The position numbers and the translations under genes were made by a program. 64,000 nucleotides of DNA from positions 124,001 to 188,000 of the forward strand of contig JAFSYI010000083.1 of assembly GCA_017450065.1 (NCBI GenBank), read 5' to 3'. The stretch comes from Lachnospiraceae bacterium (GTDB lineage: Bacteria > Bacillota > Clostridia > Lachnospirales > Lachnospiraceae). The notes under the pieces were generated by a model that was given only the letters and a program-made list of their open reading frames with translations, made no database searches and was not told the origin of the DNA. This document shows, piece after piece, positions 16,978-24,565 of this stretch; positions within the stretch are counted from its first letter, which is position 1; each line of letters starts with the position of its first letter.

Positions 16978-19682
16978 TAAGCGTAACCATAAACGGAAAT
17001 AATTATGATGCATCAGAAGGCGCAACCATCCTTGACATAGCACGGGCAAACGATATTGAGATACCCACTCTGTGCTTCCTGGAGGGCGTCAGTGATGTGG
17101 GCTCGTGCCGGCTCTGTGTCGTTAAGGTTGAAGGCTTCCGGGAGCTGCTTCCGGCATGCAGGACGAAGGCTAAGGACGGAATGGTCATCACCACGGAAAC
17201 GGACGAGCTTACGGAATACAGAAAGGATATGCTCAGGCTTCTTTTGTCCAATCATCATCTTGACTGTATGAGCTGTCCGGCAAACGGAACCTGCGAGCTG
17301 CAGGCTATGTGTGTAAAGTTTGAGATAGAGCATGCGGAGCACAAAGGCACGCGTTCCGAAATTGAGAAGAAAATGCCCGTGCTTGATGAAAATCCTTATA
17401 TAAGCTATGACCCGAGTAAATGTATCCACTGTATGCGCTGTATAAGTGTATGTCATAATATAGCCGGAAACGGAACACTTAAGAACAGCCGCTCGGGAAC
17501 TTTCCATATAGTGGATGCTCCGTTTGGAAAGAATTATAAGGAGAGCGGATGCGAAAGCTGCGGCAACTGCGCGAGCGTATGTCCTACCGGAGCATTGACC
17601 TTAAAGAGAGAACTCGGTTACAGGGAATGGGAGACAAAGAAGGTCCTTACGACCTGTCCCCACTGTGCTACGGGCTGTCAGTTCTATCTTGTTGTAAAGG
17701 GTAACCGGATCGTGAATGTTGAACCTGCCTACGGCCCATCCAACCATAACAGGCTCTGCGTAAAGGGACGTTCGGGAAGCTTTGATTTTGTCAGATATCC
17801 CGACAGGTTAACTGCTCCTCTCATAAAGGACAGAAGTACGGGAAAGTTCAGGGAAGCAGGCTGGGACGAGGCAATTGAATATACAGCAAAGCGGTTGATG
17901 GAGATTAAGGAGAAATACGGTTCCGAAGCCCTTGCGGGCTTCGCCTGTTCAAGATCCGCTAATGAAGATATATATATGGTACAGAAAATGGTACGTACCT
18001 GCTTCGGAAACAACAATACCGACAACTGTGCACGTGTATGTCATTCGGCGACGGTTGCCGGACTTGCAAAGACTCTGGGATCGGGGGCCATGACCAATCC
18101 GATACATGATATTACTCATGATGTGGACTGTATTCTGCTCGTTGGTTCCAATCCCGAAGAGGCGCATCCTGTTGTGGGCATGCAGATACGTAAGGCGGTT
18201 AAGAACGGGACAAGGCTTATAGTAGTCGATCCGAGGGATATAGGACTTGCGGAACAGGCCGATATCCATCTTAAGATCCGCCCCGGCACAAATGTCGCTT
18301 TTGCAAACGGCATGATGCATGTCATGATAAAAGAGGATCTTATAGATCATGCTTACATAGAAGAAAATGCCGAAGGGTTTGAAGAACTTAAGGTACTGGT
18401 TGAGAAGTACACTCCCGAAAAGGTAGGTGAGATCTGCCACATTGATCCAAAGAATCTTGTTGAAGCAGCGCGTATGTATGCTACAGCTGATAAGGCTCCC
18501 ATCATATACTGTCTTGGCGTGACCGAGCATTCGACCGGTACGGAGGGCGTTATGTGTATGTCAAACATGGCTGTTCTGTGCGGTAAGCTCGGCAGGAGCG
18601 GATGCGGAGTCAATCCTTTAAGAGGACAGAACAATGTACAGGGTGCCTGCGACATGGGAGCGATGCCCACAGATTATCCGGGATATCAGAAGGTAGATAA
18701 TGACGAGGTCAGAGAGAAGTTCGAGAAGGCATGGGGAGTTAAGCTTAGCCCCAGGCCCGGTCTTAAGGCTACGGATGTATTCCCGGCAGCGATAGAAGGA
18801 AAGATCAAAGGCCTGTATATCTGTGGTGAGGATCCCGTGGTTTCGGATCCTGATACACACCATATTATAAAAGCGCTGGAAAGTCTTGATTTCCTTGTTA
18901 TGCAGGAGCTCTTCATGACAAAGACTGCCGAGTATGCCGACGTTATCCTCCCGGGTGTGAGCTATGCGGAAAAGGAAGGAACATTTACAAATACGGAGCG
19001 CAGGGTGCAGAGGATACGTAAGGCTGTAACACCGGTGGGCGATATGAGACCCGATACGGATATACTGATCGACCTTATGAATGCAATGGGATATCCGCAG
19101 CCATATCTTACAAGTGCGCAGATAATGGATGAGATAGCCTCGGTAACCCCGAGCTTTGCGGGCATATCACATGAGCGTCTTGACTCGGGTGAGAGCCTTC
19201 AGTGGCCGTGCAGGGGTAAGGACCAGCCCGGAACTCCGATTATGCATGTCGGACATCCGGCACGCGGTAAGGCGCTGCTCTACAGTGTTGAGTATAAGCC
19301 TTCGCAGGAGCTCCCGGATGATGAATATCCTTTTGTCCTTATGACCGGACGCATACTTTATCATTATAATGCAGCCGCAATGACGGCCCGTGCTCCGGGA
19401 CTTATGACCATATCCGGTGAAGGCTTCATTGAAGTGAATTATCATGATGCGGAAAGGCTGGGTATTGAAAACGGGGAAACGGTCAGGGTATCAAGCCGCC
19501 GAGGCGGGATTACGGCAAAGGCTCATGTAGGACGCAAGGTATCGGAAGGCGAGACATGGATGCCGTTCCACTTCCCGGATTCTCCCGTAAACATGCTTAC
19601 AAACGCGGCACTCGATGAATTCGCAAGGATACCTGAATATAAGGTGTGCGCTGTAAATATAGAAAAAATAGGTGAAAGGTGA
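16974..19682 (+). CDS. fdhA: Formate dehydrogenase catalytic subunit, cysteine type
   Basis: Start ATG 16974 follows AAGGAGG and overlaps the previous stop. The 902-residue protein carries an N-terminal 2Fe-2S domain, a His/Cys 4Fe-4S site (HHLDCMSCPANGTC), two 4Fe-4S motifs (CIHCMRCISVC, CESCGNCASVC) and the molybdopterin oxidoreductase core beginning CPHCATGC. The metal-ligand residue is Cys356 in CARVCHSATVAGL, coded TGT at 18039, where many formate dehydrogenases have selenocysteine. It would interconvert formate and CO2 with a Mo or W bis-MGD cofactor, passing electrons to the upstream subunit. An SfrA-like NADPH oxidoreductase is the alternative. Confidence 0.88.
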   Translation: MISVTINGNNYDASEGATILDIARANDIEIPTLCFLEGVSDVGSCRLCVVKVEGFRELLPACRTKAKDGMVITTETDELTEYRKDMLRLLLSNHHLDCMSCPANGTCELQAMCVKFEIEHAEHKGTRSEIEKKMPVLDENPYISYDPSKCIHCMRCISVCHNIAGNGTLKNSRSGTFHIVDAPFGKNYKESGCESCGNCASVCPTGALTLKRELGYREWETKKVLTTCPHCATGCQFYLVVKGNRIVNVEPAYGPSNHNRLCVKGRSGSFDFVRYPDRLTAPLIKDRSTGKFREAGWDEAIEYTAKRLMEIKEKYGSEALAGFACSRSANEDIYMVQKMVRTCFGNNNTDNCARVCHSATVAGLAKTLGSGAMTNPIHDITHDVDCILLVGSNPEEAHPVVGMQIRKAVKNGTRLIVVDPRDIGLAEQADIHLKIRPGTNVAFANGMMHVMIKEDLIDHAYIEENAEGFEELKVLVEKYTPEKVGEICHIDPKNLVEAARMYATADKAPIIYCLGVTEHSTGTEGVMCMSNMAVLCGKLGRSGCGVNPLRGQNNVQGACDMGAMPTDYPGYQKVDNDEVREKFEKAWGVKLSPRPGLKATDVFPAAIEGKIKGLYICGEDPVVSDPDTHHIIKALESLDFLVMQELFMTKTAEYADVILPGVSYAEKEGTFTNTERRVQRIRKAVTPVGDMRPDTDILIDLMNAMGYPQPYLTSAQIMDEIASVTPSFAGISHERLDSGESLQWPCRGKDQPGTPIMHVGHPARGKALLYSVEYKPSQELPDDEYPFVLMTGRILYHYNAAAMTARAPGLMTISGEGFIEVNYHDAERLGIENGETVRVSSRRGGITAKAHVGRKVSEGETWMPFHFPDSPVNMLTNAALDEFARIPEYKVCAVNIEKIGER

Positions 19683-19686
19683 AAAT

Positions 19687-20028
19687 ATGCTGACGATAGA
19701 TGCTTTAAAGAATTTCGGTGCAGATACGGAAACCGGCCTGGCAAGATGCATGGGCAATGAAGCCCTGTATTTAAGACTTGCCGCATCCGTGGTAAATGAG
19801 AAGGGTTTTGACAGGCTGAGGGAAGCCATTGATAATGCAGATCTTGACGCAGCCTTCGAAGCAGCGCATGCGCTTAAGGGCGCGGTCGGCAATCTGTCAA
19901 TAACACCTCTGTATGACAGGATATGTGAGATAACAGAACTGTTAAGAGAGAAAAAGGATGCAGATTACGCTGCTTTGGTAAGTGACCTTGTTTCGCTCAA
20001 GGAAGAGTACGCCTGCCTTTGCGGATAA
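19687..20028 (+). CDS. HPt (histidine phosphotransfer) domain protein
   Basis: Start chosen at ATG 19687, with AAAGGTG just upstream in the end of the formate dehydrogenase gene; a GTG at 19672 is also in frame. The 113-residue helical protein has EAAHALKGAVGNL, with His61 as the expected phosphorylated residue. HPt proteins relay phosphate between histidine kinases and receivers. The REC-EAL protein at 13390 is a possible partner. Its placement directly after fdhA, four bases from the stop, implies co-transcription and a signalling input tied to formate metabolism. Confidence 0.82.
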   Translation: MLTIDALKNFGADTETGLARCMGNEALYLRLAASVVNEKGFDRLREAIDNADLDAAFEAAHALKGAVGNLSITPLYDRICEITELLREKKDADYAALVSDLVSLKEEYACLCG

Positions 20029-20103
20029 ACACTAAGACTTCCCTGCTCAAAAAGACAGTGCCGGATATCGTTATTGTGCTCATCGGTGCGAAGGAGATGA
20101 AAC

Positions 20104-20132
20104 TTGCACGGGATTTGAAGGTGTGATATATT
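20104..20132 (+). promoter_or_regulatory. Predicted promoter of the modAB operon
   Basis: TTGCAC (20104-20109), a 17-nt spacer and TATATT (20127-20132). The expected start near 20139 gives a leader of about 215 nt before modA. Confidence 0.6.
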
Positions 20133-20138
20133 TTACAA

Positions 20139-20354
20139 TGTAACTAAAAACTTCGAGCCATACTGCCTAAATCACAAAAGACATGGCAGTATGGCCGGTC
20201 GGTGAAGACGGAACCGGCTTAGCCCTCAGACACAGTGGCAGCCGGCAGTTATCCGTTTCATGCGGCCCGGGGTTGTGCGCGAAAGCAATCAGCCTTCCGC
20301 GAAGCCATAATGCAAATGCATTTTAAACCGGCTTCATCAGAAAAGGAGATTCAT
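20139..20354 (+). ncRNA. Candidate structured regulatory leader of modA
   Basis: The non-coding leader contains a perfect 11-bp stem (GCCATACTGCC 20157-20167 with GGCAGTATGGC 20185-20195). It also has segments that can pair in two ways. GCCGGT at 20194 can pair with ACCGGC at 20213, while AGCCGG at 20240 can pair with CCGGCT at 20214 or with CCGGCT at 20328, just before the ribosome binding site at 20341. This is the layout of a leader switch. Placement before molybdate transport genes suggests sensing of molybdate, tungstate or molybdenum cofactor. I could not match it to the Moco RNA consensus from memory. Confidence 0.5.
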
Positions 20355-21338
20355 ATGAAAAAAGTAACAGCATTACTCACAGTGCTGTCTGTTTGCGCAT
20401 GCCTTGGCGTGGGATGCGCAGCCGGTACAGCACAGACAGACAAACCTTCGGTACCCAATGAAAATGCAGATGTCAAAGAATCGGCAGATGTTAAAGAAGA
20501 GGCAAATATCGAAGAGCCGGACGGGAAAAACGACGTCACGGCAGATGATGAGACCGTAAATGAGGTTCCGGAACAGACAGATCACGCCGGAGAAAAGAAA
20601 CCGGTAGAACTGATCGTATTTGCGGCGGCATCAATGACAGAAACCATGGAGCAGATAGCGGATGTATACAGTGAAGCTGTTCCCAATGTCACGGTCACAT
20701 ATAATTTTGATTCATCCGGTACCCTCAAGACACAGATAGAAGAAGGAGCGGACTGCGATATTTTCATATCGGCTTCGCCCAAACAGATGAATCAGCTTGA
20801 TATCACGGCAGATCCCGAAGTTAATACGGACGGTCTTGATCTGGTCGATCCCGATACTCGTTTCAACCTTCTGGAGAACAGGGTTGTTCTTGCAGTTCCC
20901 GAAGGAAATCCCGGAAATATCAAATCATATGATGAGCTTGCGGACGCTCTTAGGAGTAAGGATGTTATGCTTGCCATAGGAAACGAAGATGTCCCTGTGG
21001 GACAGTATACACAGAAGATATTTGAATACTACGGACTTGATGAGGATACTTTAAAAAGGGACGGAGTACTAACCTACGGAAGCAATGTTAAAGAGGTTAC
21101 GACTCAGGTGAGCGAGGCGGCTGTTGACTGTGGTATCATATATTCAACAGATGCATTTTCGGCAGGGCTTACGGTTGAGGATATGGCCACGAAGGAGATG
21201 TGCGGACAGGTAATTTATCCCGCTGCGGTACTTAAGATATCCAAACATCCGGAGGAAGCGAAGGATTTCCTTGATTTCCTTACTTCTGAAAGGTGCTGTG
21301 AGATATTTGAAAATGTCGGTTTCACATGCCTGAAATAG
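20355..21338 (+). CDS. modA: Molybdate-binding lipoprotein of ABC transporter
   Basis: Start ATG 20355 after AAAAGGAG; the longer open frame to 20235 runs through the structured leader. The 327-residue protein has a lipobox LGVGC (Cys21) and an acidic linker. The ModA fold follows, with LIVFAAASMTETM, FDSSGTLKTQIEEGADCDIFISA and QYTQKIFEYYG. It captures molybdate or tungstate outside the membrane and delivers it to ModB. The ATPase partner is probably the modC gene at 12187. Confidence 0.92.
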   Translation: MKKVTALLTVLSVCACLGVGCAAGTAQTDKPSVPNENADVKESADVKEEANIEEPDGKNDVTADDETVNEVPEQTDHAGEKKPVELIVFAAASMTETMEQIADVYSEAVPNVTVTYNFDSSGTLKTQIEEGADCDIFISASPKQMNQLDITADPEVNTDGLDLVDPDTRFNLLENRVVLAVPEGNPGNIKSYDELADALRSKDVMLAIGNEDVPVGQYTQKIFEYYGLDEDTLKRDGVLTYGSNVKEVTTQVSEAAVDCGIIYSTDAFSAGLTVEDMATKEMCGQVIYPAAVLKISKHPEEAKDFLDFLTSERCCEIFENVGFTCLK

Positions 21339-21371
21339 GGGTTTGTATTTATATCACTTACAATAACGGGG

Positions 21372-22055
21372 ATGAAAAGAATGGATATGTATCCTCTGTA
21401 CAATTCCATGCGGATCGCGGGGATAAGTACTGCAATTATATTTGTTACAGGTATCGCGGCAGCTTATTATATTGCAAAGCTGCCGCGTGTTATAAAGGGA
21501 ATACTGGATTGTATCCTGACCTTGCCGCTGGTACTTCCTCCGACGGTGGTAGGATATCTTCTGTTGCGTCTGCTTGGCCCCAGAAGACCGGTCGGTGAAT
21601 GGTTTCTCAATACCTTTGGCATTAAGCTTACGATGAACTGGTGGTCGGCCGTATTCGCTACATCTGTCGTGATCTTTCCGCTGATGTACAGAACGGCAAG
21701 AGGAGCGTTTGAGGCTTTTGATGAAACACTTGCTCAGGCCGGAGCGACGCTGGGACTGAGCAATGCATACATATTCTTCAGGATAACAATGCCTTATTGC
21801 AGGACGGGAATAACGGCAGGAGCGGTTCTGGCGTTTGCCAGAGCACTGGGCGAATACGGGGCTACTACGATGATCGCAGGCTACACACCCGGTAAGACAG
21901 CGACCATATCCACTACGGTATATCAGCTGTGGAGGACCGGTAATGATGCACTTGCTCTTAAGTGGGTGCTTATAAATATGGCAATATCAGCCGCAGTACT
22001 GCTTGTTATCAACCTGATGGAAGGCAGAAAATCAGGCGCTCTGAGCGGAACATGA
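21372..22055 (+). CDS. modB: Molybdate ABC transporter permease
   Basis: A 227-residue membrane protein with about five helices and the permease-ATPase coupling loop ARALGEYGATTMIAGYTPGKTAT typical of ModB. It lies 33 nt after modA. In-frame ATG codons at 21372, 21381 and 21387 make the exact start uncertain; none has a strong ribosome binding site. The product would form the membrane channel with ModC. Confidence 0.9.
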   Translation: MKRMDMYPLYNSMRIAGISTAIIFVTGIAAAYYIAKLPRVIKGILDCILTLPLVLPPTVVGYLLLRLLGPRRPVGEWFLNTFGIKLTMNWWSAVFATSVVIFPLMYRTARGAFEAFDETLAQAGATLGLSNAYIFFRITMPYCRTGITAGAVLAFARALGEYGATTMIAGYTPGKTATISTTVYQLWRTGNDALALKWVLINMAISAAVLLVINLMEGRKSGALSGT

Positions 22056-22085
22056 AAAATGAATGTTGATGATGAAAGGAACATT

Positions 22086-23294
22086 ATGATAACTGATCAC
22101 AGGACAGCTTCCGGTCTGCTTGTTAAATATGTGAGTACGGCAGGTACGGAAGAAAAGGATATAGAGGAGCTTTACGGAAGAATACTGGCCGTGGATATTA
22201 CGGCACCGGAAAATGTTCCATGCTTCAGACGGTCGCCATATGACGGATATGCATTTAAGGCATCGGATACGGAAAACGCCTGTGAGGAATCGCCGGTCAT
22301 TCTTGATGTGACAGAGAATATCAGAGCCGGTGAGGTTGCAAAAAGCAGGGTCATAAGCGGGACAGCGATCCGTCTTATGACAGGAGCGATGATACCGGAG
22401 GGTGCCGATGCGGTATGTATGTATGAGGATACGGAATATACAGAAACGACTGTGGCACTTAAACGAGAATATCATTCCGGTGATAATATAATAAGTCCCG
22501 GAGAAGACATAAAAGAGGGTACTCTGATAGCAGGGAAGGGATCGGTTGCGGATGCGGGTCTCACAGGGACTTTGGCCTCTCTGGGTATTGTTAAGGTCAG
22601 TGTATATAAGAAACCTCTTGCGGGTATCATTTCAACCGGTGATGAACTTGTCGATGCACACCTTGCTCCGACTGCCGGAAAGATAAGAAATTCAAACAGG
22701 TATACAATTGAAGCCGCGCTTAAAGGTATCGGATATGATACTGTATATCTGGGACATGCGAAAGACAGCATAGAGGATACCGTGAGACTTATTAAAAGGG
22801 GACAGACCGAATGTGATGTGATCATATCCACGGGAGGTGTCTCCGCAGGCGATTACGATCTTGTACCGGAAGCCATGTCCGGATGCGGGTATGAGATTCC
22901 CGTAAGAGGAGTGGGGATGAAGCCCGGCATGGCCTGTGCATACGGATTCGCAAACGGGAAGCTTATGCTGGCGCTGTCCGGAAATCCGGCATCATCGCTG
23001 ACCAATCTGCAATGCATATGCTTTCCCGCATTAAGGAAGCTTGCCGGATACAGGGAATACGAACACAGGCTGATAAGCATGAAGCTTAAGGAAGACTGCC
23101 CGAAGGCCGGCAGGGGAACAAGGTTCATAAGAGGGCATATTGAATATGAAAACGGTGAAGTATATCTGAGCGCTTCTCCGGAACAGGGAAATGCTGTTAT
23201 GAGCAGTGCGATAGGCTGTAACGCATACGGCATACTTTCGGATATGAAGGCGCCGGTTATGAGAGGTACCGTAATCAGCGGTTTCTGCGTATAA
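22086..23294 (+). CDS. moeA: Molybdopterin molybdenumtransferase
   Basis: Start ATG 22086 is preferred because AAAGGA lies five bases upstream; ATG 22059 is in frame but weakly preceded. The 402-residue length is normal for MoeA, which inserts molybdate into adenylated molybdopterin. Motifs include SPYDGYAFKASD near the N-terminus, PEGADAVCMYEDTE, GIISTGDELVD and STGGVSAGDYDLVPEAM. The gene follows modB by 30 nt, so molybdate uptake and cofactor loading appear to be one operon. Confidence 0.92.
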   Translation: MITDHRTASGLLVKYVSTAGTEEKDIEELYGRILAVDITAPENVPCFRRSPYDGYAFKASDTENACEESPVILDVTENIRAGEVAKSRVISGTAIRLMTGAMIPEGADAVCMYEDTEYTETTVALKREYHSGDNIISPGEDIKEGTLIAGKGSVADAGLTGTLASLGIVKVSVYKKPLAGIISTGDELVDAHLAPTAGKIRNSNRYTIEAALKGIGYDTVYLGHAKDSIEDTVRLIKRGQTECDVIISTGGVSAGDYDLVPEAMSGCGYEIPVRGVGMKPGMACAYGFANGKLMLALSGNPASSLTNLQCICFPALRKLAGYREYEHRLISMKLKEDCPKAGRGTRFIRGHIEYENGEVYLSASPEQGNAVMSSAIGCNAYGILSDMKAPVMRGTVISGFCV

Positions 23295-23337
23295 ACAGGT
23301 GAGTGAATATAAATTGCACAAACAACAAATCGGTAGT

Positions 23338-23374
23338 GTAAAGCAGTTTATGAAATTTGAGGACCGTCTTAAGG
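23338..23374 (+). repeat. 37-nt dispersed intergenic motif, copy B
   Basis: Same length and gap-free alignment with 9338-9374 and 31532-31568. The 3' end GTCTTAAGG can pair with CCTTATGAC at 23384-23392 (8 of 9 bases). Confidence 0.7.
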
Positions 23375-23380
23375 AATCCA

Positions 23381-23452
23381 TAGCCTTATGACATTCGTGA
23401 TAACGAATGCACACTGTAGCCTTATGACATTCGTGATAACGAATGCACACCG
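23381..23452 (+). repeat. Tandem 36-nt duplication
   Basis: Two units, 23381-23416 and 23417-23452, identical except near the last two bases. Each holds TAGCCTTATGAC followed by a CATTCGT/ACGAATG hairpin. It lies between moeA and the MoeA-like gene. Confidence 0.85.
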
Positions 23453-23463
23453 CAAGCGGTACC

Positions 23464-23485
23464 CCTTATGACAAATCATAAAAGG
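23464..23485 (+). promoter_or_regulatory. Hairpin overlapping a ribosome binding site
   Basis: CCTTATGA (23464-23471) can pair with TCATAAAAGG (23476-23485) leaving a 2-nt bulge. The AAAGG is the ribosome binding site of the gene at 23494. Upstream copies of CCTTATG and TTAAGG could compete for pairing. Confidence 0.45.
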
Positions 23486-23493
23486 AAACGTAT

Positions 23494-24510
23494 ATGGAAA
23501 AAGTAAGAACAGAGGATGCGGTGGGACTGACACTGTGTCATGATATAACGGCAATGTATCCGGGATTTAAAGGGGCTCTTTTTAAACGCGGACACACGGT
23601 AAAGGAAGAAGACATAGAGAAGCTTCTGGATATAGGAAAGAAGTATGTATATACGGGAGAAATTGAAGCAGGAATGCTTCATGAGGAGGACTGTGCCCTG
23701 AGACTTGCGGCAGCCTGCCGGGCAGAGGGCGCTCATTATGAGGGTCCGTCTGAGGGAAAGGTTCTTCTCATAAGTGATATAAAAGGAATGTTCAGGGTTG
23801 ATAGGGATCTGCTTGAAATGATAAACGGTATCGGTGATATTACGATCGCAACTTTACCGGATCATTTCAGAGTGGAGGAAGGCGACAGGCTTGCTTCAAT
23901 GAGAATAGTACCGCTGTTTACGGAAGAGAAGCAGATAGAGAAGGCAGAAGGGATGTGCAGCGAAAGGGATCTTCTTAAGCTCTACCCGTACATGTCTCTC
24001 AGAGCCGGGGTGATAATAACCGGTTCGGAGATATACAGTGGAAGACGAAAGGACCGTTTTGAACCTGTGATCAGAGAGAAGCTTTCATATTTTCCGGGAC
24101 AGATATCGGATATAAGGATCTGTGATGACAGGATGGAGATGATAATAAGCTCGGCAAAAGAGCTTATTGATAACGGAGCGGATTTCCTTATTTTTACGGG
24201 CGGTATGTCGGTAGATCCTGACGATCTTACTCCCGGTGCGATAAAAAGGCTGGGAGCGGACATAATAAGCTACGGGGTGCCGTCACAGCCCGGGAACATG
24301 ACTCTTATCGCATATATTAACGATATACCCGTTATCGGTGTTCCGGGAGCTGCTATAAGCCTTCCGACGACAATGCTGGATGTCATTCTGCCGCAGATAT
24401 ATTCGGGTATAAGATTTACCAAACAGGATATCATCAGACTTGGAGAAGGGGGGCTGTGCAGGATGTGTAAGGAATGTCATTACCCCAACTGCACATTCGG
24501 GCGTTATTGA
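23494..24510 (+). CDS. MoeA-like molybdopterin-binding protein with cysteine-rich tail
   Basis: A 338-residue protein. The C-terminal half is a MoCF/MogA-like molybdopterin-binding fold: GVIITGSEIYSGRRKDRF, NGADFLIFTGGMSVDPDD and VIGVPGAAISLPTTMLD. The N-terminal half resembles the start of a MoeA protein but lacks the full MoeA domain set. The end, CRMCKECHYPNCTFGRY, has four cysteines that could bind a metal. Function is probably in molybdenum or tungsten cofactor maturation or delivery to the nearby formate dehydrogenase. It starts after AAAGGAAA at 23482. Confidence 0.78.
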   Translation: MEKVRTEDAVGLTLCHDITAMYPGFKGALFKRGHTVKEEDIEKLLDIGKKYVYTGEIEAGMLHEEDCALRLAAACRAEGAHYEGPSEGKVLLISDIKGMFRVDRDLLEMINGIGDITIATLPDHFRVEEGDRLASMRIVPLFTEEKQIEKAEGMCSERDLLKLYPYMSLRAGVIITGSEIYSGRRKDRFEPVIREKLSYFPGQISDIRICDDRMEMIISSAKELIDNGADFLIFTGGMSVDPDDLTPGAIKRLGADIISYGVPSQPGNMTLIAYINDIPVIGVPGAAISLPTTMLDVILPQIYSGIRFTKQDIIRLGEGGLCRMCKECHYPNCTFGRY

Positions 24511-24517
24511 TCATCAA

Positions 24518-24538
24518 AAAAAATACGAAGTACTTTTT
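24518..24538 (+). terminator. AT-rich GAA-loop hairpin after the MoeA-like gene
   Basis: A-rich arm, TAC-GAA-GTA core, then CTTTTT: nine pairs with one A-C mismatch. It ends in a T run and may be a weak terminator. The loop matches that of the 13316 hairpin. Confidence 0.4.
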
Positions 24539-24565
24539 ACAGTATATTGATCATAAGGGTGGAAT

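Noticed and set aside
18021..18060. Selenocysteine in formate dehydrogenase
   Set aside because: The codon is TGT (cysteine), not TGA.
20139..20354. Cobalamin riboswitch in the modA leader
   Set aside because: The fragment CACAGTGGCAG is reminiscent, but the conserved B12 core and its other segments are missing.
23381..23452. 36-nt tandem repeat as a mini CRISPR array
   Set aside because: The two units are directly adjacent with no spacer, so it is a tandem duplication.
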